Shown here: in pieces, positions 1 through 6,733 of the stretch
Layout of the letters: each line of letters begins with the position of its first letter
How positions within the stretch are numbered: position 1 is the stretch's first letter
Source: Acidobacteriota bacterium
Lineage (GTDB): Bacteria > Acidobacteriota > Terriglobia > Terriglobales > Acidobacteriaceae
Direction: 5' to 3'
Length of the DNA stretch: 9,118 bases
Assembly: GCA_021811745.1 (NCBI GenBank)
Contig: JAJZNH010000275.1
Location: forward strand, 1-9,118
The notes under the pieces: model-generated
What the model saw: only the letters and a program-made list of their open reading frames with translations
Database searches by the model: none
What the model was told of the DNA's origin: nothing
Program-made: the position numbers and the translations under genes

Positions 1-2783
1 TGGAAGTCACTCGGGTGGTTGTTCGGATTCATGATTACGTCGAGATTGCTCGTATGGGTCCAGATATAGCTTGCCCTGACAACCGAATGTCCTTTGAGCG
101 GCTGCTCGACCGTCAGGTTGGTTTCACTGACGAAGGTCGGCGCCCAGTTGGGAGCCACCAGGAACGGCGTGATTCCTGGCAGAATCGCGGTGGTGCTGTT
201 GCTATTCACGACATTGGCTGTGTTGACGCCCGTCACGCCGAAGACAGCCGGATCGTTGTAGCGCAGCAATTCATTCGGATAGCCATCGATGGACTGGTTG
301 GCGGCTACGTAGCTCTGTGCGTACGTCGCCGTAAACGGGTTGCTGGCCTGGGGGTGATTCTCGTAGTCCTCGAGCGGAGTGGGATAGTCGTATCTGCCGA
401 AGGCGCCGCGGATGACCGTGCCCCATTTGTTCTGAAAAGGGACATAGGCAAAGCCGAAGCGCGGCAGGAAATTGAAGTTATAATCCCGCATCAGCTTGCT
501 TGGAAATCCCGCCTGTTGGGCAGTTTCGAACTTTACTCCGATGAGTTCATCGTTCGTAATGATGGCTTGGGTCGTATAGCCCTTGGCGATAAGGTTCTGA
601 ATCGAATTACCCAGGACCATGGCGTCGTTCTTCAGATCGAAGGTGTCGGTCTCGCTGTTCTGTACTGAGACGGCGGGGTGTGCTTCGTAACGCAGGCCCA
701 AATTGAACGTCAGATTTTTCTTGATGTGGTAGTCGTCCTGGAAGTAGGCGTCGTATTCGAGCAGCCGGTAATGCACGTGCGCCGGTTCCAGGTGGACGTT
801 ATAACTGCCGGCAGAGCCGAGGAAGAAGCTGCCGTCGGCATAACCGGTGTTAGGGTACGCATTGAAATTGGTTTTCGATGTGGGATTGTAGAGAGCGACG
901 GGATTGCCGCCGTACGAGATGGTGTCAGCCGCACCGTTGGGCAGGTCCGCATTCCGCGTATGGCGGAAGCGTCCGCCAAAGTAAATCTGGTGCCGCCCGG
1001 CAATCTTGGTCAGGTTTTCGTCGATCGTCGAGACGATCTGTGAGATTTTGGCGTTGTTGGTCTGCGTGGAGCCAAGGCCCACAAGCTGGCCGGAAATTGA
1101 CGGGAAGCCCACTTCACCGAAGTTATTGGGCAGACCTAGCATCGATTCGTAGTTGTTGTTGATGGCCGTACCTGGAACCTGCGCATCGCTGAGCCATTGC
1201 TGCGAGAGGATGGTCTCGGAAAAGAACGTAGGCGAAAAGATATGCGTGTAGCTCGCCGCGGCCAGAAATGAAGTAAGCGGGGAGTTGGACCAGCCAAAAG
1301 CCGCGCCAAAAGGAATGTTGACGCCGCCGGAGTTGAGCGGCAGATTCACCAGTCCGCCGGATGTAATGTTGGTGTTCGAGTTGTTTTCGGTAAAGCGGAG
1401 GTACGCACGATTATTTTCGTTGAAGTTGTGGTCGAGACGGAAAGTGAACTGCGGAATCACCTGATAAGTGGGCTCCTCGACAGTCAGGTTTCCTTTGATC
1501 AGCGGATTGTCCGGCGTGGTGGGCGCAGGAATCAGTTTTGCGTAGAGCTTGGCGATCGGCGAAATCTCACTGCTGGGAATAACATTTCCGGCGAAGGCAG
1601 TGCGGCAGTAGGGGTTTTTCGTAGTCGTCGAACTGTGGGGCACGGCGCAATTCGGGCTCGAATGCGTTGTCGCCGGATCGTAGAGAGTTTGCAGCAAACC
1701 GGAACGGGTGAAAAGGCCGCTGAAATTGCCCGTTCGCATCGCATCCGTAGGCACAGCTACCAGCGAGGAAGTCAGCTCGGCAAGAGAATATCGCTCGAAG
1801 GAGAAGAACCAGAAGGATTTGTCTTTACCGTGGTAGATATGCGGCAGCACAATGGGGCCGCCGGCTGACGCGCCGAATTCATTACGGACCAGGTGCGGAG
1901 CCGCAAAGTTGACTGGGTCCTGTCTTCTTCTGGCCAGGCCAAAGGCGTTGTTGCGCGCCGTTTCAAAGAACGTGCCGTGAAGGGCGTTGGTGCCGGACTT
2001 CGTTGTCAGCAGCACGGTTGCAGGAGCCTCATACTGCGCGCTCGAGTTTGCGCCCTGAACCTTCACTTCCTGAATCGAATCGGCATCGAGCAATTGAACC
2101 GGAGGCGTCGACCCTCCGGTCGGTGCATTACCGCTCTGGCCATTGTCGTCCTTGTTTTGGCCGCCAAAGAGGTTGTTCTGTGTGCTGGTGCCGTCAACGA
2201 GGTAGTCAAGAGCTTCAATGGCCTGGCCGTCCATCTTCTGGCCGTTGTCTTCCAGGCCAGGCGTGGACTCGCCGACGAGACTGAGGATATTGCGGCCATT
2301 CATGGGGAGCTGATTGATTCTTTGATTCTCCAGCGTCGACCCGATCGTGCCGCTGTCCTGCGTGGTCAGCTGAACGGTATCGGCGTTTACAGTGATCTGT
2401 TGCGTGACGCTACCCGCGGTCAATACCGGATTGATGACCGCATTCTGGGCGACCTGCAATTCAACCGAAGTGGTGTAGGTTTTCATGCCAGGGGTCGAGA
2501 CAGTCACCTTGTAAGTTGCCGTGAAGAGTTCGGGAACCTGGTAGAAGCCAACTCGGTTTGATGTCGTTGTGGAGACCACGCCCGTGCCGGCGTTGACCAC
2601 GCGAATGGACGCGCCCGATATCACAGCGCCGGTTGCGTCGGTTACAGTGCCCTGGATTGAACCCGCGCCGCTCTGGCCAAATAGCGCAAGCGGTGCCAGG
2701 AGCACACACAGGAGCAGTAGCACGAAAATATAAACGTTTTCATGGAAAGCCCGGCAGAGCAGGATTTTGATTTGCGTCTTCAT
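1..2783 (-). CDS. Oar-like TonB-dependent outer-membrane receptor with carboxypeptidase-regulatory-like N-terminal domain (C-terminus off window)
   Basis: Seen: one uninterrupted minus-strand frame of 927 codons from ATG at 2783, running off the left edge without a stop. GGAGG (2791-2795) sits 7 nt before the ATG and fixes the start. Residues 19-35 are strongly hydrophobic, a signal peptide probably cleaved near LFG-QSG (about residue 36). Residues 41-122 look like a carboxypeptidase-regulatory-like beta-sandwich (SIQGTVTDATGAVISGASI). The plug follows, with QLPMNGRN at 158-165 and LVDGTS at 195-200. The rest is aromatic- and Asn-rich, alternating barrel-type sequence (for example YDAYFQDDYHIKKNLTFNLG). 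Known: this architecture is the Oar-like TonB-dependent transporter group, usually about 1,050-1,250 aa, expanded in Acidobacteriota and often linked to uptake of carbohydrate or other large molecules. Inferred: roughly 150-300 C-terminal residues, including the last strands, are missing. The substrate cannot be read from the sequence, and no polysaccharide-utilisation gene is adjacent. Confidence 0.93.
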   Translation of the reverse strand, partial: MKTQIKILLCRAFHENVYIFVLLLLCVLLAPLALFGQSGAGSIQGTVTDATGAVISGASIRVVNAGTGVVSTTTSNRVGFYQVPELFTATYKVTVSTPGMKTYTTSVELQVAQNAVINPVLTAGSVTQQITVNADTVQLTTQDSGTIGSTLENQRINQLPMNGRNILSLVGESTPGLEDNGQKMDGQAIEALDYLVDGTSTQNNLFGGQNKDDNGQSGNAPTGGSTPPVQLLDADSIQEVKVQGANSSAQYEAPATVLLTTKSGTNALHGTFFETARNNAFGLARRRQDPVNFAAPHLVRNEFGASAGGPIVLPHIYHGKDKSFWFFSFERYSLAELTSSLVAVPTDAMRTGNFSGLFTRSGLLQTLYDPATTHSSPNCAVPHSSTTTKNPYCRTAFAGNVIPSSEISPIAKLYAKLIPAPTTPDNPLIKGNLTVEEPTYQVIPQFTFRLDHNFNENNRAYLRFTENNSNTNITSGGLVNLPLNSGGVNIPFGAAFGWSNSPLTSFLAAASYTHIFSPTFFSETILSQQWLSDAQVPGTAINNNYESMLGLPNNFGEVGFPSISGQLVGLGSTQTNNAKISQIVSTIDENLTKIAGRHQIYFGGRFRHTRNADLPNGAADTISYGGNPVALYNPTSKTNFNAYPNTGYADGSFFLGSAGSYNVHLEPAHVHYRLLEYDAYFQDDYHIKKNLTFNLGLRYEAHPAVSVQNSETDTFDLKNDAMVLGNSIQNLIAKGYTTQAIITNDELIGVKFETAQQAGFPSKLMRDYNFNFLPRFGFAYVPFQNKWGTVIRGAFGRYDYPTPLEDYENHPQASNPFTATYAQSYVAANQSIDGYPNELLRYNDPAVFGVTGVNTANVVNSNSTTAILPGITPFLVAPNWAPTFVSETNLTVEQPLKGHSVVRASYIWTHTSNLDVIMNPNNHPSDF

Positions 2784-2790
2784 GACAGTA

Positions 2791-2795
2791 CCTCC
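2791..2795 (-). promoter_or_regulatory. Strong Shine-Dalgarno of the TonB-dependent receptor
   Basis: GGAGG on the minus strand lies 7 nt upstream of the ATG at 2783. It decides the start, because the same frame has no better-placed upstream start with an SD. Confidence 0.85.
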
Positions 2796-2890
2796 AGTAA
2801 TCAATCGAGTGTGCGGGAATGAATTCGTGTCATTGGTTCTTCGGACTGACCGATCGCGTCCAAGAATTTCCCGCTGCCTCTTACAAATCC

Positions 2891-2910
2891 GCCGAAAAAC
2901 ATGCTTCGGC
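2891..2910 (-). repeat. Short hairpin in the receptor leader
   Basis: GCCGAA (2891-2896) and TTCGGC (2905-2910) form a perfect 6-bp stem with an 8-nt loop. It lies about 110 nt upstream of the receptor ATG, inside the predicted leader. A second hairpin of the same geometry (CCGGTT, 8-nt loop, AACCGG; 2949-2968) lies farther upstream and overlaps the end of the longer inverted repeat, so the two could be alternative folds. Confidence 0.4.
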
Positions 2911-2917
2911 TCAGGCG

Positions 2918-2952
2918 CCGGGGCAATGAGAAGCAATCTTGCATTGTCCCGG
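2918..2952 (-). repeat. Long imperfect inverted repeat in the receptor leader
   Basis: Two 11-nt arms (2918-2928 and 2942-2952) are complementary at 10 of 11 positions around a 13-nt loop, and the loop contains a small AAG-attg-CTT hairpin. On a plus-strand transcript the odd position becomes a G-U pair. No T-run follows on either strand, so it is not a classical intrinsic terminator. It lies inside the predicted 5' leader of the receptor mRNA. Confidence 0.55.
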
Positions 2953-3113
2953 TTACAGATAAAACCGGATTGCGTTCCGAAAATCACCGCCCGCACCAGG
3001 CACGACAGTTCCTGACGAACCCAGTGAAGCGGCGGTCCCCAGTGGACACTATTTGAAGCACCCTGGCGAAGGTGTGCGGGCTTTGTCTTTATGCAATCCT
3101 TTACATCGTGCGG

Positions 3114-3143
3114 ATCGTATCACCCACCAATCCCCGATGTCAA
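3114..3143 (-). promoter_or_regulatory. Predicted sigma-70-type promoter of the TonB-dependent receptor
   Basis: On the minus strand there is a perfect TTGACA (3143-3138), an 18-bp spacer, then TACGAT (3119-3114). The latter matches TATAAT at 4 of 6 positions, including the important A2 and T6. Transcription would start near 3107, giving an untranslated leader of about 320 nt. The direction and the good match support assignment to the receptor. The long leader is an inference, and a nearer promoter cannot be excluded. Confidence 0.5.
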
Positions 3144-3337
3144 TCGTGACATGGGAGCTTTTTGACAGGGATTTCCATTTTGACTTTCTGAACAGCGGGT
3201 GGAATGAGTTTTAATTAGACCTTATCCAATCATTTGGGATGGAATATGCATTCCGGCAGATGAACCACCGGAGGCGCGGAAAGGTTGCAGGTGGCGCTCG
3301 CCTGCGGCTACATTAGGTCCGAAGGTTGGAACCGCCC

Positions 3338-3775
3338 ATGAAAAAGCCCGTACCGGCAGAATCGGCCTCCGCTTTTATCGACGCGAAGATTGACGAACTT
3401 GCAGACTGGCGCGGGAAGACGCTCGCAAAGCTGCGCGCAATCGTGCACGCGGCAGACCCTCAGATCGTCGAAGAGTGGAAGTGGGTCAAGCCGACATCGC
3501 CGGGGACTCCCGTCTGGTCCCGCGGCGGCATTGTCTGCACCGGTGAGACGTACAGGAACGCCGTCAAGATGACCTTTGCCAGGGGCGCTGCGTTGCCGTA
3601 TCCCGCGGGTCTCTTCAACTCGAGCCTTGAGGGGAATGTCCGGCGTGCCATTGATATTCACGAAGGCGACAAGATCGATGCGGTGGCCTTGAAGGATCTC
3701 ATACGCGCCGCCGTGGCGCTCAATCTTAAGATGCAACCGAAGTCCCGGACGGCAACTCGCAAGAAGGTGCGCTAG
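3338..3775 (+). CDS. DUF1801 (YdhG-like) domain protein
   Basis: Seen: 145 codons from ATG 3338 to TAG 3775. The protein has a helical N-terminus (AFIDAKIDELADWRGKTL), then the conserved-looking core IVEEWKWVKPTSPGTPVW, a short strand region (GGIVCTGETY) and a C-terminal helix ending in a basic tail. This matches the DUF1801/YdhG family, small single-domain proteins of about 110-150 aa with no established biochemical role. Some relatives are annotated as iron-chaperone-like, but nothing here supports that specifically. Start choice: ATG 3338 has only weak upstream purines (GAAGG at 3321-3325, 12 nt away). A TTG at 3326 in the same frame would add four residues but would leave GAAGG directly abutting the start, so ATG is preferred. 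The gene stands alone, divergent from the receptor and followed by a hairpin at 3791-3817. Confidence 0.82.
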   Translation: MKKPVPAESASAFIDAKIDELADWRGKTLAKLRAIVHAADPQIVEEWKWVKPTSPGTPVWSRGGIVCTGETYRNAVKMTFARGAALPYPAGLFNSSLEGNVRRAIDIHEGDKIDAVALKDLIRAAVALNLKMQPKSRTATRKKVR

Positions 3776-4129
3776 CTTCCGCGCAGGTTCCGGTCCTGCC
3801 TCTGTACGTAAGGACCGTGCTCCCGGCCATCTGGCGTCGCTTTCAGGATGTCACGGCTTGAATGGAAAGGTCGTCCGGAAACTGGCGTTTTCGCATGCTG
3901 CCGCATGCGCCGAGAAGATTCCCTTGCCGGGCATATGAAGCCCTGCGGGAACGTGGTATGGATCGGCGCTTCTTCCTCCTGCAACTGGGTCTGCAATCTG
4001 TTACCGCCGAGGCCCTCCTGGCATACGCTGGAGGTCAAGCCTGTCTGTCCGATCGGTATCTGATTGCCAGGTAACTTTGCAGCGTTTGCCGGGGAAGGCT
4101 CATCCCATAGGAAGTGCGGAAAGGAATCT
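3776..4129. other. Intergenic stretch with no convincing gene
   Basis: About 350 bp between the DUF1801 stop and the SDR start. Apart from the hairpin at 3791-3817 I see no RNA gene, repeat or clear promoter. Short frames exist on both strands: 3862-4074 plus (70 codons) and 3772-4197 minus (141 codons). They have no ribosome-binding site in position, no recognisable family, and Arg/Pro/Ser-rich composition typical of out-of-frame GC-rich DNA. The minus frame also overlaps the start of the SDR gene. A decayed gene remnant is possible but unproven. Confidence 0.5.
3791..3817 (+). terminator. Hairpin just after the DUF1801 gene, possible terminator
   Basis: CGGTCCT (3791-3797) and AGGACCG (3811-3817) form a perfect 7-bp stem with a 13-nt loop, 15 nt after the DUF1801 stop codon. 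No T-run follows, so it may only stabilise the 3' end or not act as a terminator at all. Confidence 0.35.
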
Positions 4130-5071
4130 ATGGGTAAAGTTGCGCTTTTGGGAGCGGCCGGAGCCGCCGGAAAGAGCGTTGCCGCCGCATTGCGCAAGGA
4201 GGGAGCGGCCTATCGCGTCATAGGCCGGTCGGCCGAGGCGCTTGAGACGGCCTTTGGCGGCGATCCGCTGGCCGAGCCCCGGACCTGGAACCCCGATGAT
4301 CCCGCGTCGGTGCGGACGGCCTTCGAAAGCGTGGACGTGATCGTGTATCTGATTGGCGTGAACTACTGGCAGTTCGAGCTGCATCCCATTCTGATGCGGA
4401 AGACGCTCGACGGCGCCGTCGCAGCGGACGTGCGGCGCGTTCTGCTCATCGGCACCGTGTATCCCTACGGGATGCCGCGGAGCGCGACGGTCAATGAGGA
4501 TCACCCGCGCAATCCGAATACATTCAAAGGCAGGATGCGCAAGGAGCAGGAGGACCTGCTCTTCGCGGCGCGCGATGCGGGGAAGGTTGAGGCGTGCGAG
4601 CTCAGGCTGCCCGATTTCTACGGGCCGAATGTAGACAAGAGCTTCTTGTGGAACGCGTTTCAAGCAGCGAAGCGCGGCGGGCGCGCGCAGTTGATCGGAC
4701 CCATCGACACGCCGCATCAGTTTGTCTTCATTCCTGACGTGGGACCGATTGTGGCTCGCCTGCTGAAGACCGATGCCGCATGGGGACAGACGTGGCACTT
4801 TGCGGGCAGCGGCACGGCCACGCAACGCGCGATCGTGGCGAAGATTTTTGCGGCGGCAGGGAAGCCGGTGCGGATGTTCGTGGCCGACAAAACGATGCTG
4901 CGCGTGATGGGCCTCTTCAACCCGACGGTGCGCGAGCTGGTCGAGATGCACTACCTGCAAACCAACCCCGTGCTGCTCAATGATAGTCGTCTTCAGCGGC
5001 TTCTGGGCGGGATTGAGCGCACATCCTACGAAGAGGGAATACGCCAGACGCTGGCGGCCATGCCGGCCTGA
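4130..5071 (+). CDS. Atypical NAD(P)-binding SDR / NAD-dependent epimerase-dehydratase-like protein
   Basis: Seen: 313 codons from ATG 4130, preceded by GGAAAGGA (4118-4125). An in-frame TTG at 4064 would add 22 residues of non-family sequence without an SD and is rejected. The N-terminus is a Rossmann beta-alpha unit with GAAGAAG at residues 8-14 (GxxGxxG), then IVYLIG (71-76), LLIGTVYPYG (105-114), DFYGPNV (162-168) and DTPHQFVFIPDVG (193-205). These are hallmarks of the extended/atypical short-chain dehydrogenase superfamily. The usual catalytic YxxxK is not evident. The equivalent region reads TFKGRMRKEQ (131-140), as in atypical SDRs with a KGR-type motif. The cofactor is probably NAD(P), while substrate and reaction are unknown. 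The C-terminal third would be the substrate-binding part. The gene appears monocistronic, with an SRP RNA gene 110 bp downstream on the same strand. Confidence 0.85.
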   Translation: MGKVALLGAAGAAGKSVAAALRKEGAAYRVIGRSAEALETAFGGDPLAEPRTWNPDDPASVRTAFESVDVIVYLIGVNYWQFELHPILMRKTLDGAVAADVRRVLLIGTVYPYGMPRSATVNEDHPRNPNTFKGRMRKEQEDLLFAARDAGKVEACELRLPDFYGPNVDKSFLWNAFQAAKRGGRAQLIGPIDTPHQFVFIPDVGPIVARLLKTDAAWGQTWHFAGSGTATQRAIVAKIFAAAGKPVRMFVADKTMLRVMGLFNPTVRELVEMHYLQTNPVLLNDSRLQRLLGGIERTSYEEGIRQTLAAMPA

Positions 5072-5072
5072 G

Positions 5073-5089
5073 GCCTGCGCGCAGCAGGC
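5073..5089 (+). other. Hairpin immediately after the SDR gene
   Basis: GCCTGC (5073-5078) and GCAGGC (5084-5089) form a perfect 6-bp stem with a 5-nt loop, starting 2 nt after the SDR stop codon. A short TTTT lies only about 12 nt farther on, so it is at best a weak terminator. Confidence 0.35.
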
Positions 5090-5167
5090 GAATCGTAAGG
5101 TTTTCGGAGGGTCGGGTTCCGCTCTTTCCGGCCTGAGGTCTGGGGGCAAACCTGCGTCCTCCCCGAG

Positions 5168-5176
5168 TGCTAAAAT
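5168..5176 (+). promoter_or_regulatory. Extended -10 promoter of the SRP RNA gene
   Basis: TGCTAAAAT is a TGn extension followed by TAAAAT, a 5 of 6 match to TATAAT. It ends 5 nt before the first paired base of the SRP RNA, exactly where a -10 should be. No recognisable -35 hexamer lies 16-18 bp upstream, consistent with an extended -10 promoter. Confidence 0.65.
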
Positions 5177-5181
5177 CAATA

Positions 5182-5280
5182 AGTGCCGGGTCCTACGCGA
5201 CGTAATCCCGCCAACCCCGCCAGGTCCGGAAGGAAGCAACGGTAACGGGCTAGTACGGGCGCAGTAGGTAACCCGGTACT
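5182..5280 (+). ncRNA. ffs: Signal recognition particle RNA, small bacterial type (4.5S)
   Basis: Seen: the diagnostic apical segment CAGGTCCGGAAGGAAGCA at 5221-5238, carrying the GGAA tetraloop (5228-5231) that binds the M domain of Ffh and helps dock FtsY. The ends pair as AGTGCCGGGT (5182-5191) with ACCCGGTACT (5271-5280), giving ten consecutive pairs including one G-U. Just inside, CCTAC (5192-5196) pairs with GTAGG (5264-5268). The about 99-nt length and single hairpin match the small 4.5S type without an Alu domain. Known: with Ffh this RNA targets nascent inner-membrane proteins to the Sec translocon and is normally essential. The ends are set by pairing and by the promoter and T-run, and are accurate to a few nucleotides. 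Coding frames crossing this stretch are shadows. Confidence 0.95.
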
Positions 5281-5304
5281 TTTTTGGGCGCCGTGGGCGC
5301 TTTT
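5280..5304 (+). terminator. Terminator region of the SRP RNA gene
   Basis: The closing helix of the SRP RNA runs directly into six T residues (5280-5285), so the RNA's own stem can act as a terminator. A second small hairpin follows at once: GCGCC (5288-5292), GTG loop, GGCGC (5296-5300), then TTTT (5301-5304). This gives a tandem arrangement that should insulate fabH from SRP RNA transcription. Confidence 0.7.
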
Positions 5305-5400
5305 ACCTTTTGGTTTGCGGAAGTGGTGTCTGACGCCCGCCGCAAAAGCGAAGACGCGGCAGGGACGGGGCGTTGAGCAGTCCGGCCCGGATCAAGCTGC

Positions 5401-5406
5401 AAGGAG
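5401..5406 (+). promoter_or_regulatory. Shine-Dalgarno that selects a TTG start for fabH
   Basis: AAGGAG at 5401-5406 is followed by a 7-nt spacer and TTG at 5414. The longer frame opening near 5315 adds 33 residues with no FabH similarity and no SD, so the TTG start is preferred. Confidence 0.75.
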
Positions 5407-5413
5407 ACAGCCA

Positions 5414-6430
5414 TTGAGCCTTACCGTTCGCCCCGTTGTGGGCCGGCGTGCCAAGATTACGGCACTCGGGACCTATACTCCCCCTCAAGTATTGACCAAT
5501 CAGGATCTTGAAAAGATGGTGGATACCAGCGATGAGTGGATCATCGAGCGCACTGGTATCCGCGAACGGCATGTGCTGGCCAAGGGGCTGGGCGTGAGCG
5601 ACATGTGCACCGAAGCCGCCAAGAAGTGTCTGACGGCACGCGGCATCGAGCCCACCGACGTGGAGGTCATCATCGTGGGTACGGTCACTCCCGACATGAT
5701 GTTCCCCTCGACGGCCTGCCTGGTACAGGACAAGCTTGGAGCCAAAGGCGCCTGGGGCTTCGATGTCTCGGCCGGATGTTCTGGCTTCGTCTTCGCCCTG
5801 CAGACAGGCGTCAAGCTGGTGGAGAGCGGAGCGCAGAAGAAAGTACTGGTTTGCGGCGCAGACGCCAATACCCGCATGACCGACTACACCGACCGTACCA
5901 CCTGCGTCCTCTTCGGCGACGGCGGCGGCGCGGTGTTGATCGAGCCGGCTGAAGACGGCGAGATCGGCTTTATCGACTACATCAACGAGATCGACGGCTC
6001 CGGCGGTGCGGCTCTGAACCTCAAGGGCGGCGGCAGCCTGAACCCCTCCAGCCACGAGACCGTGGACAAAAAGATGCACTACATCTTTCAGGACGGCCCG
6101 GCGGTCTATAAATTTGCCGTCCGGAAGATGGCCGAATCTACCTCTTGTTTGTTGCAGCGTAACGGCATTTCCGGCGCGGATCTGGGTTGCTTTATCCCCC
6201 ACCAGGCCAACAAGCGCATCATTACCTCCACCGCCGAACGGCTCGGATTGGCCCCGGAGAAGGTCATTATCAATATCGAAGAGTACGGAAATACCTCCGC
6301 CGGCACCATTCCGCTGGCCATGCAGACGGCCGTTGAGCAGGGCAAGCTGAAAAAGGGCGATCTGGCGCTGCTGGCCGCCGTCGGCGCGGGGTTCACCGTT
6401 GGGGCGGTGCTCCTCCGCTGGGAGATCTGA
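5414..6430 (+). CDS. fabH: Beta-ketoacyl-ACP synthase III (KAS III)
   Basis: Condenses an acyl-CoA primer, usually acetyl-CoA or a branched starter, with malonyl-ACP to begin type II fatty-acid synthesis in the cytoplasm. Seen: 338 codons from TTG 5414 to TGA 6430, close to the usual 315-335. The N-terminal signature [15 protein letters not shown] is at residues 38-52. The full triad is present: Cys122 in DVSAGCSGF, His263 in IPHQANKR and Asn293 in [19 protein letters not shown] (168-175) is the glycine-rich loop typical of KAS III, and [13 protein letters not shown] closes the C-terminus. The active-site set makes catalysis likely. Starter-unit preference cannot be read, although iso-branched fatty acids are common in Acidobacteriota. 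The gene is not in a fab cluster here. It sits between the SRP RNA gene and hpf, and its own promoter in 5305-5400 was not identified. Confidence 0.96.
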   Translation: MSLTVRPVVGRRAKITALGTYTPPQVLTNQDLEKMVDTSDEWIIERTGIRERHVLAKGLGVSDMCTEAAKKCLTARGIEPTDVEVIIVGTVTPDMMFPSTACLVQDKLGAKGAWGFDVSAGCSGFVFALQTGVKLVESGAQKKVLVCGADANTRMTDYTDRTTCVLFGDGGGAVLIEPAEDGEIGFIDYINEIDGSGGAALNLKGGGSLNPSSHETVDKKMHYIFQDGPAVYKFAVRKMAESTSCLLQRNGISGADLGCFIPHQANKRIITSTAERLGLAPEKVIINIEEYGNTSAGTIPLAMQTAVEQGKLKKGDLALLAAVGAGFTVGAVLLRWEI

Positions 6431-6733
6431 AGAGCCGGGCGGAAAGGTTTTTTAGGGGCTCCGGCCATCTCCTGCCCCGTCACTCGTCTAACCAGCATGT
6501 GGAAAAGATCACAGCCTATCTCTCGCGAAGGCTTTTCTCGGATTCGCGACGGGCATATACTGTGCTTCTCTAACCCGGAATCTGATAGCCGGCGTGGTGA
6601 TCCGGCGCTCGGGTACACGGAGGAGGCGGGACGGGCAGCAGCAGGCCTGTCCTTTGAAACCAGGCAGCAGATAAAAATCCGTCGTTCCCGGAGGCCATTT
6701 CGCGCTGAGGGGAACGATGAGCGGAGGCTAACC
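6431..6733. other. Intergenic region between fabH and hpf
   Basis: About 300 bp. The first 50 bp can fold in competing ways: GGAGAT (6421-6426) with ATCTCC (6467-6472), GAGCC (6432-6436) with GGCTC (6457-6461), and GGGGC (6455-6459) with GCCCC (6474-6478). A TTTTTT run (6448-6453) sits inside the loop rather than after a stem, so a classical fabH terminator is not clear. A candidate hpf promoter is at 6533-6561. The hpf frame stays open back to 6497, but this part has no family similarity and the SD lies just before 6734. Confidence 0.5.
6533..6561 (+). promoter_or_regulatory. Candidate promoter of hpf
   Basis: TATACT at 6556-6561 matches the -10 consensus at 5 of 6 positions. It is preceded at 17 bp by TTTTCT (6533-6538), a weak -35. 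This would give a leader of about 165 nt before hpf. It is the best candidate in the gap but is not distinctive. Confidence 0.35.

Larger units (their letters stand above)
2784..3337. other. Divergent intergenic region between the receptor and the DUF1801 gene
   Basis: About 550 bp with no convincing gene. The receptor side holds a sigma-70-type promoter (3114-3143, minus) and three inverted repeats in the predicted leader: 2891-2910, 2918-2952 and 2949-2968. The DUF1801 side is AT-richer (about 3155-3225). It has a TTGACA at 3162-3167 and a second TTTTGAC copy at 3178-3184, but no well-placed -10 on the plus strand. A 14-bp inverted repeat (GGAAT-atgc-ATTCC) lies at 3241-3254. The reading frames here have ordinary-looking ends but unremarkable, non-family composition. 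Confidence 0.6.

Noticed and set aside
15..2561. Several plus-strand frames of 94-222 codons (for example 15-668, 1428-1868, 1893-2561)
   Set aside because: They lie opposite the continuous 927-codon receptor frame, have no SD or recognisable family, and are Arg/Val-rich shadows of the GC-rich coding strand.
2801..2944. A 47-codon minus-strand frame in the receptor leader that could be a leader peptide
   Set aside because: No SD precedes the ATG at 2944 or the in-frame ATG at 2902. The composition is not that of an attenuator peptide (no run of one amino acid), and it overlaps the inverted repeats.
2767..3015. Plus-strand 82-codon frame overlapping the receptor start
   Set aside because: It overlaps the well-supported start of the receptor and its leader on the opposite strand. 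It has no SD and no family similarity.
3772..4197. Minus-strand 141-codon frame
   Set aside because: It overlaps the SD and the first 68 bases of the SDR gene. The composition is shadow-like and no motif is recognisable.
4100..5239. Minus-strand 379-codon frame opposite the SDR gene
   Set aside because: The plus strand carries clear Rossmann motifs and an SD. The minus frame is His/Arg-rich antisense of GC-rich codons and also runs into the SRP RNA gene.
5315..5413. 33-residue N-terminal extension of FabH
   Set aside because: It has no similarity to FabH and no SD. The TTG at 5414 has AAGGAG at ideal spacing and gives the family's normal length.
6421..6478. Rho-independent terminator after fabH
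   Set aside because: The T6 run lies within the loop of the possible stems rather than after one, and several short stems compete. The evidence is too weak for a separate terminator call.
6497..6733. 79-residue N-terminal extension of HPF
   Set aside because: The sequence is not S30AE-like, and GGAGG sits 6 nt before the ATG at 6734.
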